Below, piece by piece: positions 12,440-24,851 of a stretch of 64,000 nt of DNA. A model generated the notes under the pieces. It did no database searches. It was not told where the DNA came from and worked only from the letters and a program-made list of their open reading frames with translations. Positions within the stretch are counted from its first letter, which is position 1. Every line of letters begins with the position of its first letter. Location: positions 1,073,161,369-1,073,225,368 of the forward strand of contig CM062820.1 in NCBI GenBank assembly GCA_031772625.1. Reading direction: 5' to 3'. The DNA is from Pinus tabuliformis. Lineage: Eukaryota; Streptophyta; Pinopsida; Pinales; Pinaceae. The position numbers and the translations under genes were made by a program.

Positions 12440-13306
12440 TACATACACAGATTGTAATGTAACATTTTTTAAAAGTGAAAGACCAAGTGTCGATAGTCGA
12501 ATGTAATAGTCATGTAGTAGTTGAAAAGTCATGAGGGTAGGTGAGGAATCACAAAAGGGAATGTCAAGGGTCACCCCTTCCCTTTTCTATTAATAGAACC
12601 TCATAACTCATTGTACAGGTTTTTGGGAGCCAAGCTTCCTACAGGTGTGTCTTGGAGAAAGCTTGGTGTGTATTGTAATGAGCCTTGGCTTCTCCACAGT
12701 GCAGAGATAGTATGTCTCTTTGGAGGAGCATGTGGCAGTGACTATAACATTTCGTCGTCGGGACTAGTAGTTGGTCATGGTTGTATGTATGATTGGAACT
12801 TTCACTTTCTTAATATAACAAAGCCAACACGTTTCATGAATATGTTGTTATTGTAGTTCAATTGTCTTGGTTACTCTAATGATATATGTAGTTATTTGCT
12901 TATGCATGTATGTATGGAATCTTTCTATATATGTTTGTATGAATCTTATTGAGATGTGTTGTTGGTTTAACCATCACTTTGGATCATTTGATAACCTATT
13001 TCTAGCTTGTGATTTATCTTTGCTCGTGTGTTCCCTTTCAAGCCATGTGCTTCCAAAGGTTTCTAAGGGGTGCACTCATTCCCCTTTCTATGTGTTAAAA
13101 CCCTTCATGCACCTTCCTTGGCTTGCTGCATTGATCACACCCTTGCCACCAACAAGGACATCCTGCTTACCTCTGTGCACAACCGCAATCAAGACAATAC
13201 TATACGACCCACTCTTGGAACTCCTACACCAAATTGTATGAGGTCTAGTTGGGACTTCTTACTGGGGAGATCCCCTAACATGTTGGCGGGTCCAACACCC
13301 TCAACA
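12440..13306 (+). repeat. X middle LTR, shared by X1 (3') and X2 (5')
   Basis: Aligns with the LTR ending at 46899 over its whole length, including the region upstream of the TATA-like TATTAATA near 12588. It ends ...CTCAACA at 13306 and is followed directly by the gag-side GGCACTAGAAGGAGGGCC block. Internal sequence lies on both sides, so one LTR serves both units. The start near 12440 is an estimate based on a TG-containing stretch after the end of the second coding region. Confidence 0.7.
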
Positions 13307-13811
13307 TTTTCGGCACTAGAAGGAGGGCCAGATGACAAGCTGAGCCCTCACATCCTATTTTGAATCTTCGCACATCTGTCATGGATATCATTAGAGTCCT
13401 CCGTCCATGATCTCTATCTAATGCTCAATCTGTTGACATCACGAGGGAGTTTTATGCTCTCTTGTCAAAATTCATGTATGATGGTGAAGGCAAAGTAGCC
13501 TGGCCTAAGAACTTACATGACTTCATTGCATTCTTGGAGGATGTAGAGGAGTTTGATGAAGATGAGGTCAGCACACTGCTTTCACACAGACTTCATGAAC
13601 CCCCGAAATGATGGTGCAATAGCCCGCCTCATGATTCCGTGCACTCACTTAAGCAGTTATGTGATCTAATTGAATCTAATTTCCATCATTTTTATCCTAA
13701 ACCTCTTGACAAAAAATTGTTAAAACAACAGAACACTCTGCAAGAATCGCCTATGTATTTTTGGCAGCGCTTTCGTGTACTCTAGTTTGTAGCTCTGAAA
13801 AACTAGATGAA
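13307..13811 (+). pseudogene. X2 gag-like remnant, part left of E2
   Basis: Homologous to 4723-5230 of X1 and ends where the Athila-like element E2 enters. The last five bases (ATGAA, 13807-13811) are the left target-site duplication of E2. The remnant continues at 30675 on the other side of the insertion. Confidence 0.7.
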
Positions 13812-15925
13812 TGGTGAGCACCAGTATTACAGCAAGAATGTTACAACTCTCGGAGCTTCCTACTTTACTTTTATCAACCCAGCAGTTCATAACAAACTTG
13901 GAAGCGATGATGCTGTATGCACAAGTACTAGCTCTTACTGTAGGTTGTCACTTGGTCAGCTGGCACAAGATCACTAGGAGCTCAGGCAAACTTCTATGAA
14001 TTTCCAGAAGAGTCTTTTAACTGTGATGAAAGAAAGCTAACTCTACAGAGGCTATTCTACTTATAGAAAGAGAAAGAAGACTAGAGTGTAAAGCAAACCC
14101 TAGCAAACCCTAATTCTTCCAACTAATCCTACATTTGCAGAAAGAGAGATGAAAATTGATGAAATGAGTGTCATTGACTACTAAGAAGGTAAACTACATC
14201 TATTCAAGCTACTTCTGAAAGGAAATGAGAAAAAAACATCTTTTTGGGTTTTTTATGTATTTTATGTGAAACTTTTATGCTTGTAATTTATCTGTTTGTG
14301 GTTGTGGCAGAGATTTGGTGGTGATGGAAGATGACCTTGGGGGTGTGAAGATGTAGGAAGGTGTGGGGGTGTCCTAAGAAGACTTTGGTAACCTTCTAGA
14401 GACTTCCTCTGCAATAGAACTTCAAAAAGTCGATTTTAGGAAATTCTACATGAGGTTGCAGGGGATCTACATGAGGATCTACAGGAGGATTCCGAGAGCT
14501 GTTTTTAGAGGTTTTAAAGGTGGAAACACGATGGGAAAGGGTAGCTGAAGATTATAGGGAGGTGTCAAGGTGTCTAAAGCTCATGAAGGGTGATTAGGGA
14601 AGAAAATGATGGTTGGATTTGTTCAAGAGACAAGAGGGGAGCTTATGAGAGAAATGCAGAAATTAGGGCAGATTTGTGAAGGGATGGGAATGACTTGTGA
14701 AACCTATGAGAAAAGAGATGATGATGTCTACTTTATTGATGTATTATGAGAAGAGGTGTGTTGTAAGAGAGCTGCAAGTCAAAATACTGAAATTGAGCAA
14801 GAAAAGAACTAGTTGTACCAAAAGAACATAACTATCTCTTATGTTAACCTAAATTCTGACCTAGAAGAATAAAATGTTGAACAGTGCTATATGAATAGGA
14901 AAGCATAGAAAGAGTTTTATTGCAGAAACATGAATGAGTATGGTGAAATGGATCTGAAGCAAAACATTAACCTCTGAATCAAACTGTAACACTAGAAATT
15001 GCATGGAAGAAGCAAAACTGTGTTTTTATGGCAGCAAGCAGATCTTGACCTCAATTCATGGTCCCCAAAGGAGGAAAGGAGGTTAGGCTCTATTGATGGC
15101 TTTTTTGTATCTTTCTCTTACCACTATTTAACCTACTTCGGCAACTGAAATGGAAACATCTATGTAAACCACCAAAAGCAACCTATTCAACTACGGAAAA
15201 ATGAGTCTATCTAACAGAAATTAATTCATGAACTAAAGCAAAAACTTATAACTAAAAAGAAAGAGGTGTTGGGCAGCTTGGGTTGGGCCCTAACCCAATA
15301 TCTCAGCCCTCTGAAAGAAATCAGTGCTAGCTCATAAAATATTTCATCTCCATTATCAAAATAAAAGTCACATTACATAAATTGTTCACAAGAGTAAGCT
15401 TGAAAATGAGTTGAGCAAGAGTTGCAACAAAAGTGTGAAAATTTGAATAACAACCAACTAAACTACTAAGCACCTAAGCCCTCCTATTTATACAAGTTGA
15501 GCCTCCAAAATCTCTCCTAAAATCAAGGAGGTTGGGCTCCCAAGACTAGAGATAGATAGCAGTTCTTCTTCACTTGCTCGGCTGCCCCTTTGATGCATCA
15601 ATGTGGCTGCTTGTGCTCCAAGTTTCTTGAAGGAGGATTCAAGGTAGGGAGTCATAAATGAGGGGGACACCCTCCTACAAATCCTCTCCCTTGTTTTCCT
15701 CGAATATTGGCTACCAAATTCTCATTAATCCTTTGACTTTGTCCCAAAATTGATCAAAAATCTGCATAAAGCACACATTAGACTTCATGGCATAATGAAT
15801 AACCCAATTCACTCTATTAGAATAAATATAATAAAAAACATGCAATAAACTAATGATAATTGTGGATTAAGCTGAGTTAGGAGGCCAAATGAGCCCATAT
15901 AATTACCCATTTATGGGGCTCATCA
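13812..15925 (-). repeat. E2 3' LTR
   Basis: 2114 bp, TG...CA ends, preceded by ATGAA. On the minus strand it carries a TATA box (TATAAATA, plus 15485-15492) matching the one in the other LTR. An AAACCCTAGCAAACCCTAA telo-box-like pair lies at about 14094-14114. Short open frames inside, such as 15488-15670, are not credible genes. Confidence 0.9.
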
Positions 15926-15945
15926 TCACCCCCTTCCTGAATGGG
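15926..15945 (-). other. E2 polypurine tract
   Basis: On the minus strand the purine-rich AGGAAGGGGGTGA lies immediately against the inner edge of the 3' LTR. This is the expected place for the plus-strand primer and agrees with the minus orientation. Confidence 0.75.
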
Positions 15946-16078
15946 TTGCTCATCCTCTAAGCAACTAGTCTATCTCCTCATCCTTGATGGCCCTGATGGA
16001 TGTTCTGACATCCCATGCCTCTGATGTGATATCCTCCTCCTTATCATGAAATCCTACCTTTCTATCCACCTCTTCCCA

Positions 16079-18688
16079 CTACTTTTCTTCTTCTTCTTCT
16101 TTTACACCTTCCAGTAATCCTAGCAGCAGTGGAGGACTGAATTTCAGGCCAATGCAACTGGCTTTCAAACTTTGCATAGAGTGCTTATACAGTGGCACTC
16201 TCCTCAAGGCTTCTCTTATCCTATTTGGGGAGGGATACTCCCTGATCTGTAGGTTGTGTGGCAATGTGTTCCACCTTCTCATGCAGGCATGAATGCAGTC
16301 ATCTCCAAATAATCTCTCCATGTCCTCAAAATGTGTGATAGCCTAGGCTTGCTCATTGATATACTTAGGGACACTTTGAGGATTATCTGCAAGGTGTTGG
16401 TGGGCACTGATGAGAGCCATGGGGTTTGTTGGCTTAGCTCGGATAATTAAGGGTTCATTTAGCTATTTTTCCATTAACTTCTTGATTTCCGTTGCCCTTT
16501 TCTCCTCATGACTCATCCAAGATTCCATGGCCATCAGCCGCAAATCTCCTAACCTAGCATTGGGGTCCAATAGGTTCATATCACTAAGGGCCATGTTATG
16601 TAAATAAAACTCTACCAGCTTTTCCTTGTCCTCTGCTGAACTGTGGTCACATAGATTCATGAATTGTCCATATTCCTGAAAAGGTATGGTGCCTCTCTTG
16701 GCCAGAGTCTTGATCTTGAACTATAGCCACTGATCTTTGAGGTATACTCCATATGATTTGGCTAGCTACCTTCACTAAAGTGCCTCCATAGCCTAGCTAG
16801 CCATGCATGCTAACTGGGTTTCCCTTTCTTGCATCTATTTTCTGAAAATTTCGGTCTCTACCTTAGTGTCCCTTTCTTGCAGTTGTTTTCTTAACATTTC
16901 AGTTTCTACTGGGGTTCCCATTTCTTGCAACTATTTTCTTAACATTTCATTCTCTTCTTCCAAGTGAGATCTTTTGATTGATTCTATATTTTTTACAGTG
17001 GCTGGCTCTTTTCCCCTCTCTCTAAGCTTTCTCTCCATGTGGCCAATCTCTTCCACCCCTTTTTGCATCCGCCTGTGGCTCCTTACTCTCTCTTTTTCCA
17101 GATCAAAGAAAATAGGGACTGCAAACTTCTGTGGGATGATTTTTCCTCCTTCCAGAAGGTTGTAATAAGAGCCTAAACTAGGTTGTGGGTTAGGTTCTGG
17201 TATCCCTGCTGTTTCATCCTTCCCCTTGGTCTGCTCTTTTGCCCTTTTCTCAAGTTTCTCAGTCTCTTGTAGCTTTGTCAAGGTCTCCTGTAGAGCGGTC
17301 TGTGCCTCCTGTAGGACAGTTTTGGAGTCTTGTATTTTAATACTTTCCCTCCAAGAGGAAGATCTAGGGCTTCCTCTTTCATAGGTGATGGGGGTTTTGG
17401 ATGGAGATTCCTCCTTTTTGGTAGTAGTAGAATATTCAATGGTGATGGGCTCTTTTGAGGGTGGTTGTGGCTTCCCTATTTTTATCTTGGTTCTTTTTCA
17501 AGCTTTGAAATACATGGATGGTTTCCTTTTTCTCTTTGGTTTGGGCTTAACTGGGGTGCTGAGTGTAGCAAGAATAGAGGCTGCCTCCCTTTCCAGTGTT
17601 TCAGGAGACACCTCTACCTTCTTTGCTTCTATTTCTTCTTCTTTCATCTTTCCTACCTCTGCAGGTTTTGTTTCTTCTATCCCCGTTTTAATTTCCTCCT
17701 CTTCTTGTTTAGTTTCTTCCCTATCTGTTGTAGTATTTATCTTCAATGATTTAGTCTTTTTCCTTTCTATCTTAGTTCTTTTTCCTCTTGTCCTAGGTTC
17801 CTTCTACTTCTCTGTTGTGTTCTTATCCTTCACTGTTTCATATTTTTCTTCCTCTGTTTGGGTTTCTTCCTTCCCTGTTTCAGGTTCCTCTTTCTTTGTT
17901 TGTGTTTTCTCTTCCTCTTCTCTGGTTTCCTCCTCATCTTCCCCTTTTTTTTCTTCTCCCTCACTTTTAGATGGACTGAGGTCATATGTGAGGGCTTTTA
18001 CATCATCTTCCCTTGTCATATTTCTAAAAATCTCCCAGGCTATGGGTATTGTGAAGGTGTGGAGGGCCTCTTCCACCAGCAATTTAATTAGCCCATGGTG
18101 AGCCAATTGGTCTGGAACTCCTGCCTTCAATTTGATGCTGGAATCTATTAGGGATTGTAGGAGAAAATAGGGAACACTGAGTTTTTGGGGTGCAAGAACA
18201 TCCATGCCATATCTTCACTCATGCAAAAGTCTAAAATGGTACCCATAAACTATGTTGTACCTTCCTTCATAGGAGGTGTATTTGATGATCTGATAACTGA
18301 CCCCATCCCAAGGGTAAGGTATGCTTGTTCTACTGATGCCATTTTTGTCCTCTACAGGATTCTCATCTAGCTGGAAGAAGGTTTTCTTGGAAACCTGACC
18401 TAGTGGTTTTTCCTCCTTGCTCCAGGGTAGTCCAAGTGGGAGACTAGTAACCCTACTGATGAACTTTGGGGTGATTTCCATGGTGAGACCCCTGAAACTA
18501 ACAGTGGCATGGGTTTTTGTGTGAGGTATCAAGGACAGGGCAAATTCCTGAATTACTTCTTCATCAAACCCCCGAAGTTTTTCAAAGAATGGCATCCAAT
18601 CAGCTCTGGTTAAAAGGGCTACTACCTCGGGGTGTTCATGTAGCTTAGTTGAGTTTAAAGGTTCCTTCCGCATAAATCCTCCTGTCAT
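16079..18688 (-). pseudogene. E2 extra coding region downstream of pol (Athila-type additional ORF remnant)
   Basis: Minus-strand open stretches lie after integrase. The N-terminal block (18215-18688) has WMPFFEKLRGFDEEVIQEFALS, TVSFRGLTMEITPKFISRVT and a Tyr-rich end, resembling the uncharacterised domain found in additional ORFs of plant Ty3/gypsy elements. It is followed by a very Lys/Glu/Thr-rich low-complexity segment (about 17498-18205) and a further basic, Glu-rich region with coiled-coil character (16931-17281). Athila elements typically carry such a third ORF, often called envelope-like. I see no clear signal peptide or membrane anchor, so 'envelope' is not supported. Plus-strand frames here are shadows. 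Broken. Confidence 0.65.
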
Positions 18689-20770
18689 TATGTTTAGACT
18701 CTTTGGAATGCCTCAGCTATAGAAGGAGACAACAATTTTAAAAAACCAGGAAATAGAGGAAAAAATTGTGTTTTTCTTTAAGAAACATGGAAACTTTTTA
18801 ATGCAATTTCTCTTTATTTTATTCTTAATTCTCCCTAAAATTGCATCGCTCCTCGTATATGTGAGTACCAAGGTGGAGAAGGAGACAATACTTCAGAAAC
18901 AAAGAACAAACAAAAATAGTTTTTTTTCGTAAGAAGCAGGCAGACTTTTGAATACAATTCCTCTTCCTTTTTAGGCTCAATTCCTTATTAAAATCACATC
19001 ACCCCTCGTATATATGAAAATGCAGAGTGAGTTTTCATTGAGCATACCCCTTTGAGCCCGAATTTCAATGAAAATCCTATTTTTTTCTTCTGCAAGACTG
19101 CTCACTGGTCCTTCTATAGAAAGGGCTCTTGTAGGACCTGTTACTACTCCTGTAAAACCTGATAATGTTCTTGTAGAGCCCGATAAGCAGAGGAGTTCTA
19201 AAAATGACAGAGAGTGATGGTTTCGAGGCTCTTGAGGTGGTAGGGATCTCACTGTAGTCAAGGACATGATGATAAAAATGGAAACAAAGGTGTTGAATAA
19301 GCTCGAGAGAACGTGCTTATGCTTATGGGAGAGGTTTCCAGTGACGAGGTGAGGTGGCGAAAAGGGTACGTTACCATTATTTAGACCGTTGGTCCCCACT
19401 GCAGTGTCATCATGAGACTTTATGATTTCTGCCCACAATCACTTCCCATCATTGGCGCTTGAGTTCAAAACATCCACCACTACCTGTCTTTTTATATTTT
19501 TTTGTGAGTTGACTAGACACACATGCAGTGTGATCTCTGAATAAGCACGATCGAACTGGACGAGGGTGTCTAGTTAACTATCCGCCTTTCTGGTTTAATC
19601 CCAACCATTCCATTCATTTATGCAGTTTCAAATCATACAAATGAAATAGAGGAACGGGTTTAGACACTTACCTGCAAGTCGAAATGTTCGTGCTACAACG
19701 CTGCATTGCTTTGCTGCTGCTGCATGCTCAGACTCTGGTGTTGCCTATCTATACTCCTACTGCCATATGCTTGTGGCTTCTTGATATGTGGCTCAGTTTC
19801 TTTGTACAGATGCTCCTTTGCTGGATCTTGCTTCAAACATCTTCTACATACCTGTGGCTGCACCTACTCTACTACTGGAGCTTGACTTTTAAGGGGATCA
19901 GTTGCTAAAGGAGTCCTACAAGAGCTCCTGTAGTTGCTTCTCCCTCTAAAATTTTTAGCTGACACTTATGCAAAGCTATGAGGAGGCTTCTTGAAGAATA
20001 TGATGGTAATGGAGAAGCATCTGGTAGGTTGTAGGTGAGTTTTAGGGGTGTTATTTTTTTTATTTCCTCGAATTTAAAAAAAAACAGGTTTCTATGTTTT
20101 ATATGTAGGAAAGAAAGAAATAATTGGAAATGAGGTGCTGCAGGTGTGGGATGGAGGGTTAGGATGGTGGATGGTTGTAGGATGGTATGTAGGCTTTCTG
20201 TGAAAATTCCCAGCTCTTCAATCCTTTTTTAGCTTCAATTCGAGTTCTCTGTGATTTCTACAGGAGTCTCTTATAGAACATACGGGGCTTTCTGTAGGAT
20301 GCACAATCTTCAAAGAAAACACCAAGAGATGGAAAAAAATTATCAGAGACGATGGAGAAGAGTCTAGAGGATATGTAATAGGCTTGGTGGCATGTCCCCT
20401 TGCTTCCTGGGGTCCATCTGTGACCTACAATGCACTCAAAAAGTCAATTTTCTTTTTCTATTTCTTTTTAAAAGACAACTAAGGTGCCTCCAAGAGGTTT
20501 TCACCCTACCTGCCTACCTTGGGTGTCTCCAAGGGAGGTTTTCACCGAGGGATCTTTATTCTCTTTGTTTTTCTCTTTTTTTTGTATTTTTTTATCACTA
20601 GGCCGCCTCAAAAGAGGTTTTCAACCTAATGATGGGACTCAAGCGCCTCATAGAGGTTTTCACTGGAGTCCTTATTATTTTATTTATTTATTTATTTATT
20701 GAGTGGGTGGAGTGGAGGCAGTGACTTTCTCCACTGCCGACACTGTTTTACTCAGATCTTCAATAAATTT
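18689..20770 (-). other. E2 region between integrase and the extra coding region
   Basis: Mostly non-coding. One minus-strand frame (18977-19438, 153 codons) has no family I recognise. Near the integrase end, four copies of a CCTC...GAGGTTTTCA motif occur at about 20487, 20526, 20601 and 20649; each can fold as a small CCTC/GAGG hairpin. A (TTTA)n run sits at about 20680-20700. Confidence 0.5.
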
Positions 20771-20956
20771 CTACTCGGAGAGAGGCTTTTTGTAGATTTT
20801 CAACCTATGCCCATTGACAAGCATGGGGATGGCTTCATCATCAATGGTCCTGATCAGAACTGAACCATTTTCATTGCACTTTTTTACCATGTAAGGTCCC
20901 AGCCATCTTGTCCTCAGCTTGCCCTTGAAATATTTATGCCTTAATTCATACAACAA
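20771..20956 (-). pseudogene. E2 integrase C-terminal GPY/F module remnant
   Basis: The 61-codon stretch contains KGKLRTRWLGPYMVKK, the GPY/F signature of Ty3/gypsy integrase C-termini, followed by the usual beta-strand pattern ending in NGHRLKIY. It follows the integrase core in reading order. No chromodomain is visible after it, which agrees with the Athila/Tat side of the family over chromoviruses. Confidence 0.8.
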
Positions 20957-21022
20957 TGCCCAATCTCCTTCTTGGAATTGCTTCTCCTTGATGTTTTTTT
21001 CATGCCATATCTTCCTCTGAAG

Positions 21023-21569
21023 CTAGATTATTTCTCTGTGGAGAAGGGCTTGCAATATTTGTTCATTTGATCCATTTAGTTGGAGTGACCTTTCCCTTTG
21101 TGCATAGCTAAGATCTAGGTCTAGCTGAGCTGCCATCCTTAGTGTGTTGTATTCGAATCCTATCGACAACAAAGCCTTCTTCCCATAGACCAGCTCATAG
21201 GGTGTGAACACTGTGGTGGTCTTCCATGTGGTGTTGTATGCCCAGGTGGCCTCAACCAATTGATCTGCCCAATCTTTCTTTCTTCTTCTCACTACCTTAG
21301 TCAAAATTCCCTCTAAAGCTCTATTGGTGACTTCCACCTATCCATTGGCTTGTGAATGGTAGGGGGTTGAAGTCCTATGCTTGATTTTATGATGTGTGAG
21401 TAGGTTTTCAATCAGATTGGAATCGAATTGACTGCATTGATCTATAACCAGTTCTCTTGGATACCCAAACTTATAGAATATGTTCTCTCTTAAAAACTCA
21501 GCTACTTTTTCTTCAGTTGCTACTTTGATTGCCTATGTTTGCCCATTTTTTCAGATAATCGATGCACAC
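21023..21569 (-). pseudogene. E2 integrase core remnant, part left of the solo LTR
   Basis: The minus-strand frame at 21023-21337 (EVTNRALEGILTKVVRR, ATWAYNTTWKTTT, TPYELVYGKKALLS) is the C-terminal half of the DDE integrase core of Ty3/gypsy elements. The core is interrupted on its right by a solo LTR at 21570. Belongs to a broken element. Confidence 0.8.
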
Positions 21570-23693
21570 TAGTGGGCCCCAGTATTGCAGCAATAATGCT
21601 GCAACTCCTGGAACTCCCTTCTTTAATTTTATCAACCCGATAGTTCGTAAAAAACTTGGAAGCGACGATGTTGTATGCACAAGTACTAGCTCTTGCCGCA
21701 ACTGTCACTTGATCAGCTGGCACAAGTCCACTAGGAGCTTAAGCCAACTTCTATGAGCTCTTAGAAGAAGCTTTTTAACTGATGGATGAAAGCTAACTCA
21801 AAGGAGGCTAATCTACTTGCAGAAAGAAACTGAAAGCGGAAAGGAAATGCAAACCCTAGCAAACCCTAATTCTACTAGCTAGTCCTACTGATGCAAGGAA
21901 GAGGATGCAAGCTATTGAATGGAATGCCATTGAATTCTAGGAAGTTAAAATGCATGTGTCTAAGTTATCACTATCTGAAGAAAACATCATTTTGTATTTT
22001 TTAATAAGTTGTTAGAATTATCATGCATGTGCTTTTAATTGTTTTTTACTGTGCAGAGGCGAATTGGCGAGAGGAAATGCTTGGAGGAGGTAGGGAAGGT
22101 TCAGAGAGGGCCTAAGGGGTCCCTAACACCCTTCCAGAGAGTTTCACAGAGTTTGGCTATGAAGAAACCTCATTCATGAGCTTCTACAGGAAGTCTGCAG
22201 GGGTTCTACAAGATGTTCAGGATTTTCTACAGGATGTTCAGAAATTTCTACAGGATGTTTAAAAATTGGATTTTGGAGGATGGGTGAGTGAGGGAAGATG
22301 CATGAATGGATGTGGAGGTAGGATAGGGGTCTGAAGTGACCCAGGGATTGGCGGATGGAGTGGTGAGAGGGTGTAGAGGGCTGACTTGGCTTAAAGAAGG
22401 CTAAGACAATGATGGAGCAAGAAGGTAGGGTTACGTGGGCAAGAGGACAGATGTGAGACGAGGAACCTAGCTAGGAGATGGAACAGATGGCTCTGATGAA
22501 GCTTAGGCAGATGAGAGAGTGGTAGAGATTCCCTTCACAATGTACATTTAACCGAATCAACAACGTCTTACAAATAATCACAGTCCTAGCTAATCTAATC
22601 TACTGTCAATAAAATGAATGAGCAGCATCTTTATTTGGAAAGAAAACCATGTACATCGATCGTGCAAAGAAACATTTCAGAGATCTGAATCCATAACTAA
22701 CTTCTGCAAATGAAAATAGTACACTAAGGATTGCATGGTCAAGCAAACTAGTGTTTTTGTTGGGCCAGCACTGTTTCTTCAATTCCAGCCCCTGATCCAA
22801 TAAGGATGAGGTGAAACCGAGAGTGTTGTTGACCCTTTTCTTGGAGCTTTCTCTATTAACAATATATCAACTAAATCTGAGCATGAAAAGCTATTTTACT
22901 CATCAAAAACAACCTAAATAACAAAACAAGATTTAAATCTAAATAGCATATTTTATTCTAAGAATGTAGCAAAGACACATGAAAGTAAACAAAGGAGGTA
23001 CTGGGTGCTTGAGATGGGCCCAACCCCACGAGCTAGACCCTCCTAAGCGAGATTTAGAGCTGGTGCAAAGCTGGATTCATATTTATTGAGCAAGAAATGC
23101 TACATTCCAAAAACTGTCCACAAGGAGAACTTGAAAATGTGTTGAAAGCAAAGCTAATCTACTACCTAAAAATTGAACTACAAAATGAATACAAAATGAC
23201 TATAAAGTGACTAACAACTGGCTAACCAAAATGAGGCCCTAAGCCTTCTTATTTATACAAATTGAGGACCCCAATAGTCCTCCTAAACTTTAGGGACTCG
23301 ACTGCCCAAAACTTGGAGTTAACAATAGCCCTACTTGACTTGATTGGCTGCCCTTGTGATAATTGATTTGGTGGCCCTTGAACTCCGAGATGATGGTGGA
23401 GAATTCGAGGTAAGGGCCCATAAATGAAGGGGACACCTTCCTACAAATCCTCTCTCTTGTTCTCCCACGAATTTGGCTGCCAAGTGCTCATTAAACCCCT
23501 TGATTTTGTCTCCAAATTGACCAAAAAGACTAAACAAAGAACCCATTAGACTTGTTGGCATAATGAATAACCCAATTCACTCTATTAGCATAAATATAAT
23601 AAAAAAAATGCAATAAACTAATGAGAATGGTGGATTAAGTCGAATTAGGAGGTTGAATGAGCCCAAATAATTATCCATTTTTGGGGCTCATCA
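21570..23693 (-). mobile_element. Solo LTR of an E2-related family, inserted in E2 integrase
   Basis: 2124 bp aligning end to end with the two E2 LTRs but clearly more distant from them than they are from each other. It starts TAGTGGGCCCCAG and ends GGGGCTCATCA and is flanked by CACAC (21565-21569) and TACAC (23694-23698), a 5-bp target duplication with one difference. The TATA box is at plus 23250-23257 on the minus strand. It carries a telo-box pair near 21850 and three tandem ~21-bp units at 22204-22265. The lack of internal sequence points to LTR-LTR recombination after insertion. Confidence 0.85.
22204..22265. repeat. Short tandem repeat, three ~21-bp units
   Basis: Three consecutive units of the form TTCTACAGGATGTTCAG plus a few bases lie inside the solo LTR. 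Related CTACAGGAGG words are scattered through the two E2 LTRs without forming a clean array. Confidence 0.75.
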
Positions 23694-24076
23694 TACACAA
23701 TGATGTATTGTTTCTGGTTTGAAGGAGGGTTGATTGGACCCACAAAGTCCATGCCCCACTTCTCAAATGGCCCAAAAGTCACTTGAGGTTGCAGGGGAAT
23801 CTCATCCTTTGGAGTAGGTTTCCCCATCCTTTGGCACCGATCACATTGACTGATATATCTCCTCACATCTTGATGAAGAGTGGGTGAATAGTATCCGGCT
23901 TGCAGAATTTTGAAGGCAGTCCTCTTTGCTGCAAAATGGCCTGCACAAGGTCCATCATGATAGGTCAGGAGAATGTCAAAAACTTCTTCCTCCCTGACAC
24001 ATCGTCTCAAAATCTGATCTGGGCCAAGTTTGAAGAGATTTCCCCCAACCCAAGTGAAAGGGGCACTTTTCCTCAT
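23694..24076 (-). pseudogene. E2 integrase zinc-binding domain and start of core, part right of the solo LTR
   Basis: The minus-strand frame shows the HHCC zinc-binding domain (YHDGPCAGHFAAKRTAFKIL...YISQCDRCQRMGKPTPK) and then the start of the catalytic core (PFEKWGMDFVGPINPP), standard for Ty3/gypsy integrase, the enzyme that joins the cDNA to the host genome. The solo LTR at 21570-23693 cuts the domain. Broken. Confidence 0.85.
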
Positions 24077-24239
24077 GACCTTGCTCTCCTCCTTTGAGAA
24101 CAGGTGTGGTGGGAACTATGCTGAAACCACGTAATTTGCTATATCAGCAAACCATGGAGAGAGTACTGAGATAGAAAATAGGTGTTCATCTGGCATTTTC
24201 TCATCCACCATTTCTTCCTCACCTATAGGCATATTTACT

Positions 24240-24638
24240 CTAGACAACATTTTCCTTACTAGGCTTATCAACAATGGTTAAATCAAATTGTTGCAATAAA
24301 AGCAACCACCTAATGATGCGAGAATTTATATCTGGTTTTTTCATTGAATACCTAATTGTAGCATGATCAATGTGTACAAAGTTCTGATAGCCTATGATGT
24401 AATGTATGAATTTATTTAAGGAATGGACTACAGCTAGGAGTTCCTTCTCAGTTACAGTGTAGTTTAACTCAGTCTGTGACAAGTTTTTACTTATAAAGTA
24501 TTTGGCATAAGATAGCTTCTCATCAACTTTCCCTAAGGCTGCACCTATCACTTTGTTCAAGGCATCTGCGTGAATGTGGAAAGGTAGGGCCCAGTTTGGA
24601 TCTCTCAAAATTGGGGCAGTCATAAGATTACTTTTCAA
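24240..24638 (-). pseudogene. E2 RNase H domain remnant
   Basis: The 132-codon stretch contains LPFHIHADALNKVIGAALGK, SQTELNYTVTEKELLAVVHSL and FVHIDHATIRY, the Ty3/gypsy RNase H pattern that removes RNA from the RNA:DNA hybrid. It lies between reverse transcriptase and integrase as expected. Broken element. Confidence 0.85.
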
Positions 24639-24851
24639 GGTCTCTAGGGCTTCTTAACAGTTGTTGGTGCATATGAACTCGAAATCTTTCCCCAAAAGAC
24701 CAAACAATGGAGAGGTTAGCTTACTGAAATATTTAATGAATCTTCTATAATATCTCGCTAAACCTAGGAAACTTCAGACATCTCTCACCTTTTGAGGAGG
24801 TGGGAACCTTTGGATGATGGCAATTTTGTTGGGGTCCACCTGTAATCCTTG

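Noticed and set aside
17385-18101. 238-codon plus-strand frame rich in Ser, Phe and Leu
   Set aside because: It is the complement of the Lys/Glu/Thr-rich extra coding region of E2 on the minus strand. Its composition follows from that repeat-like sequence.
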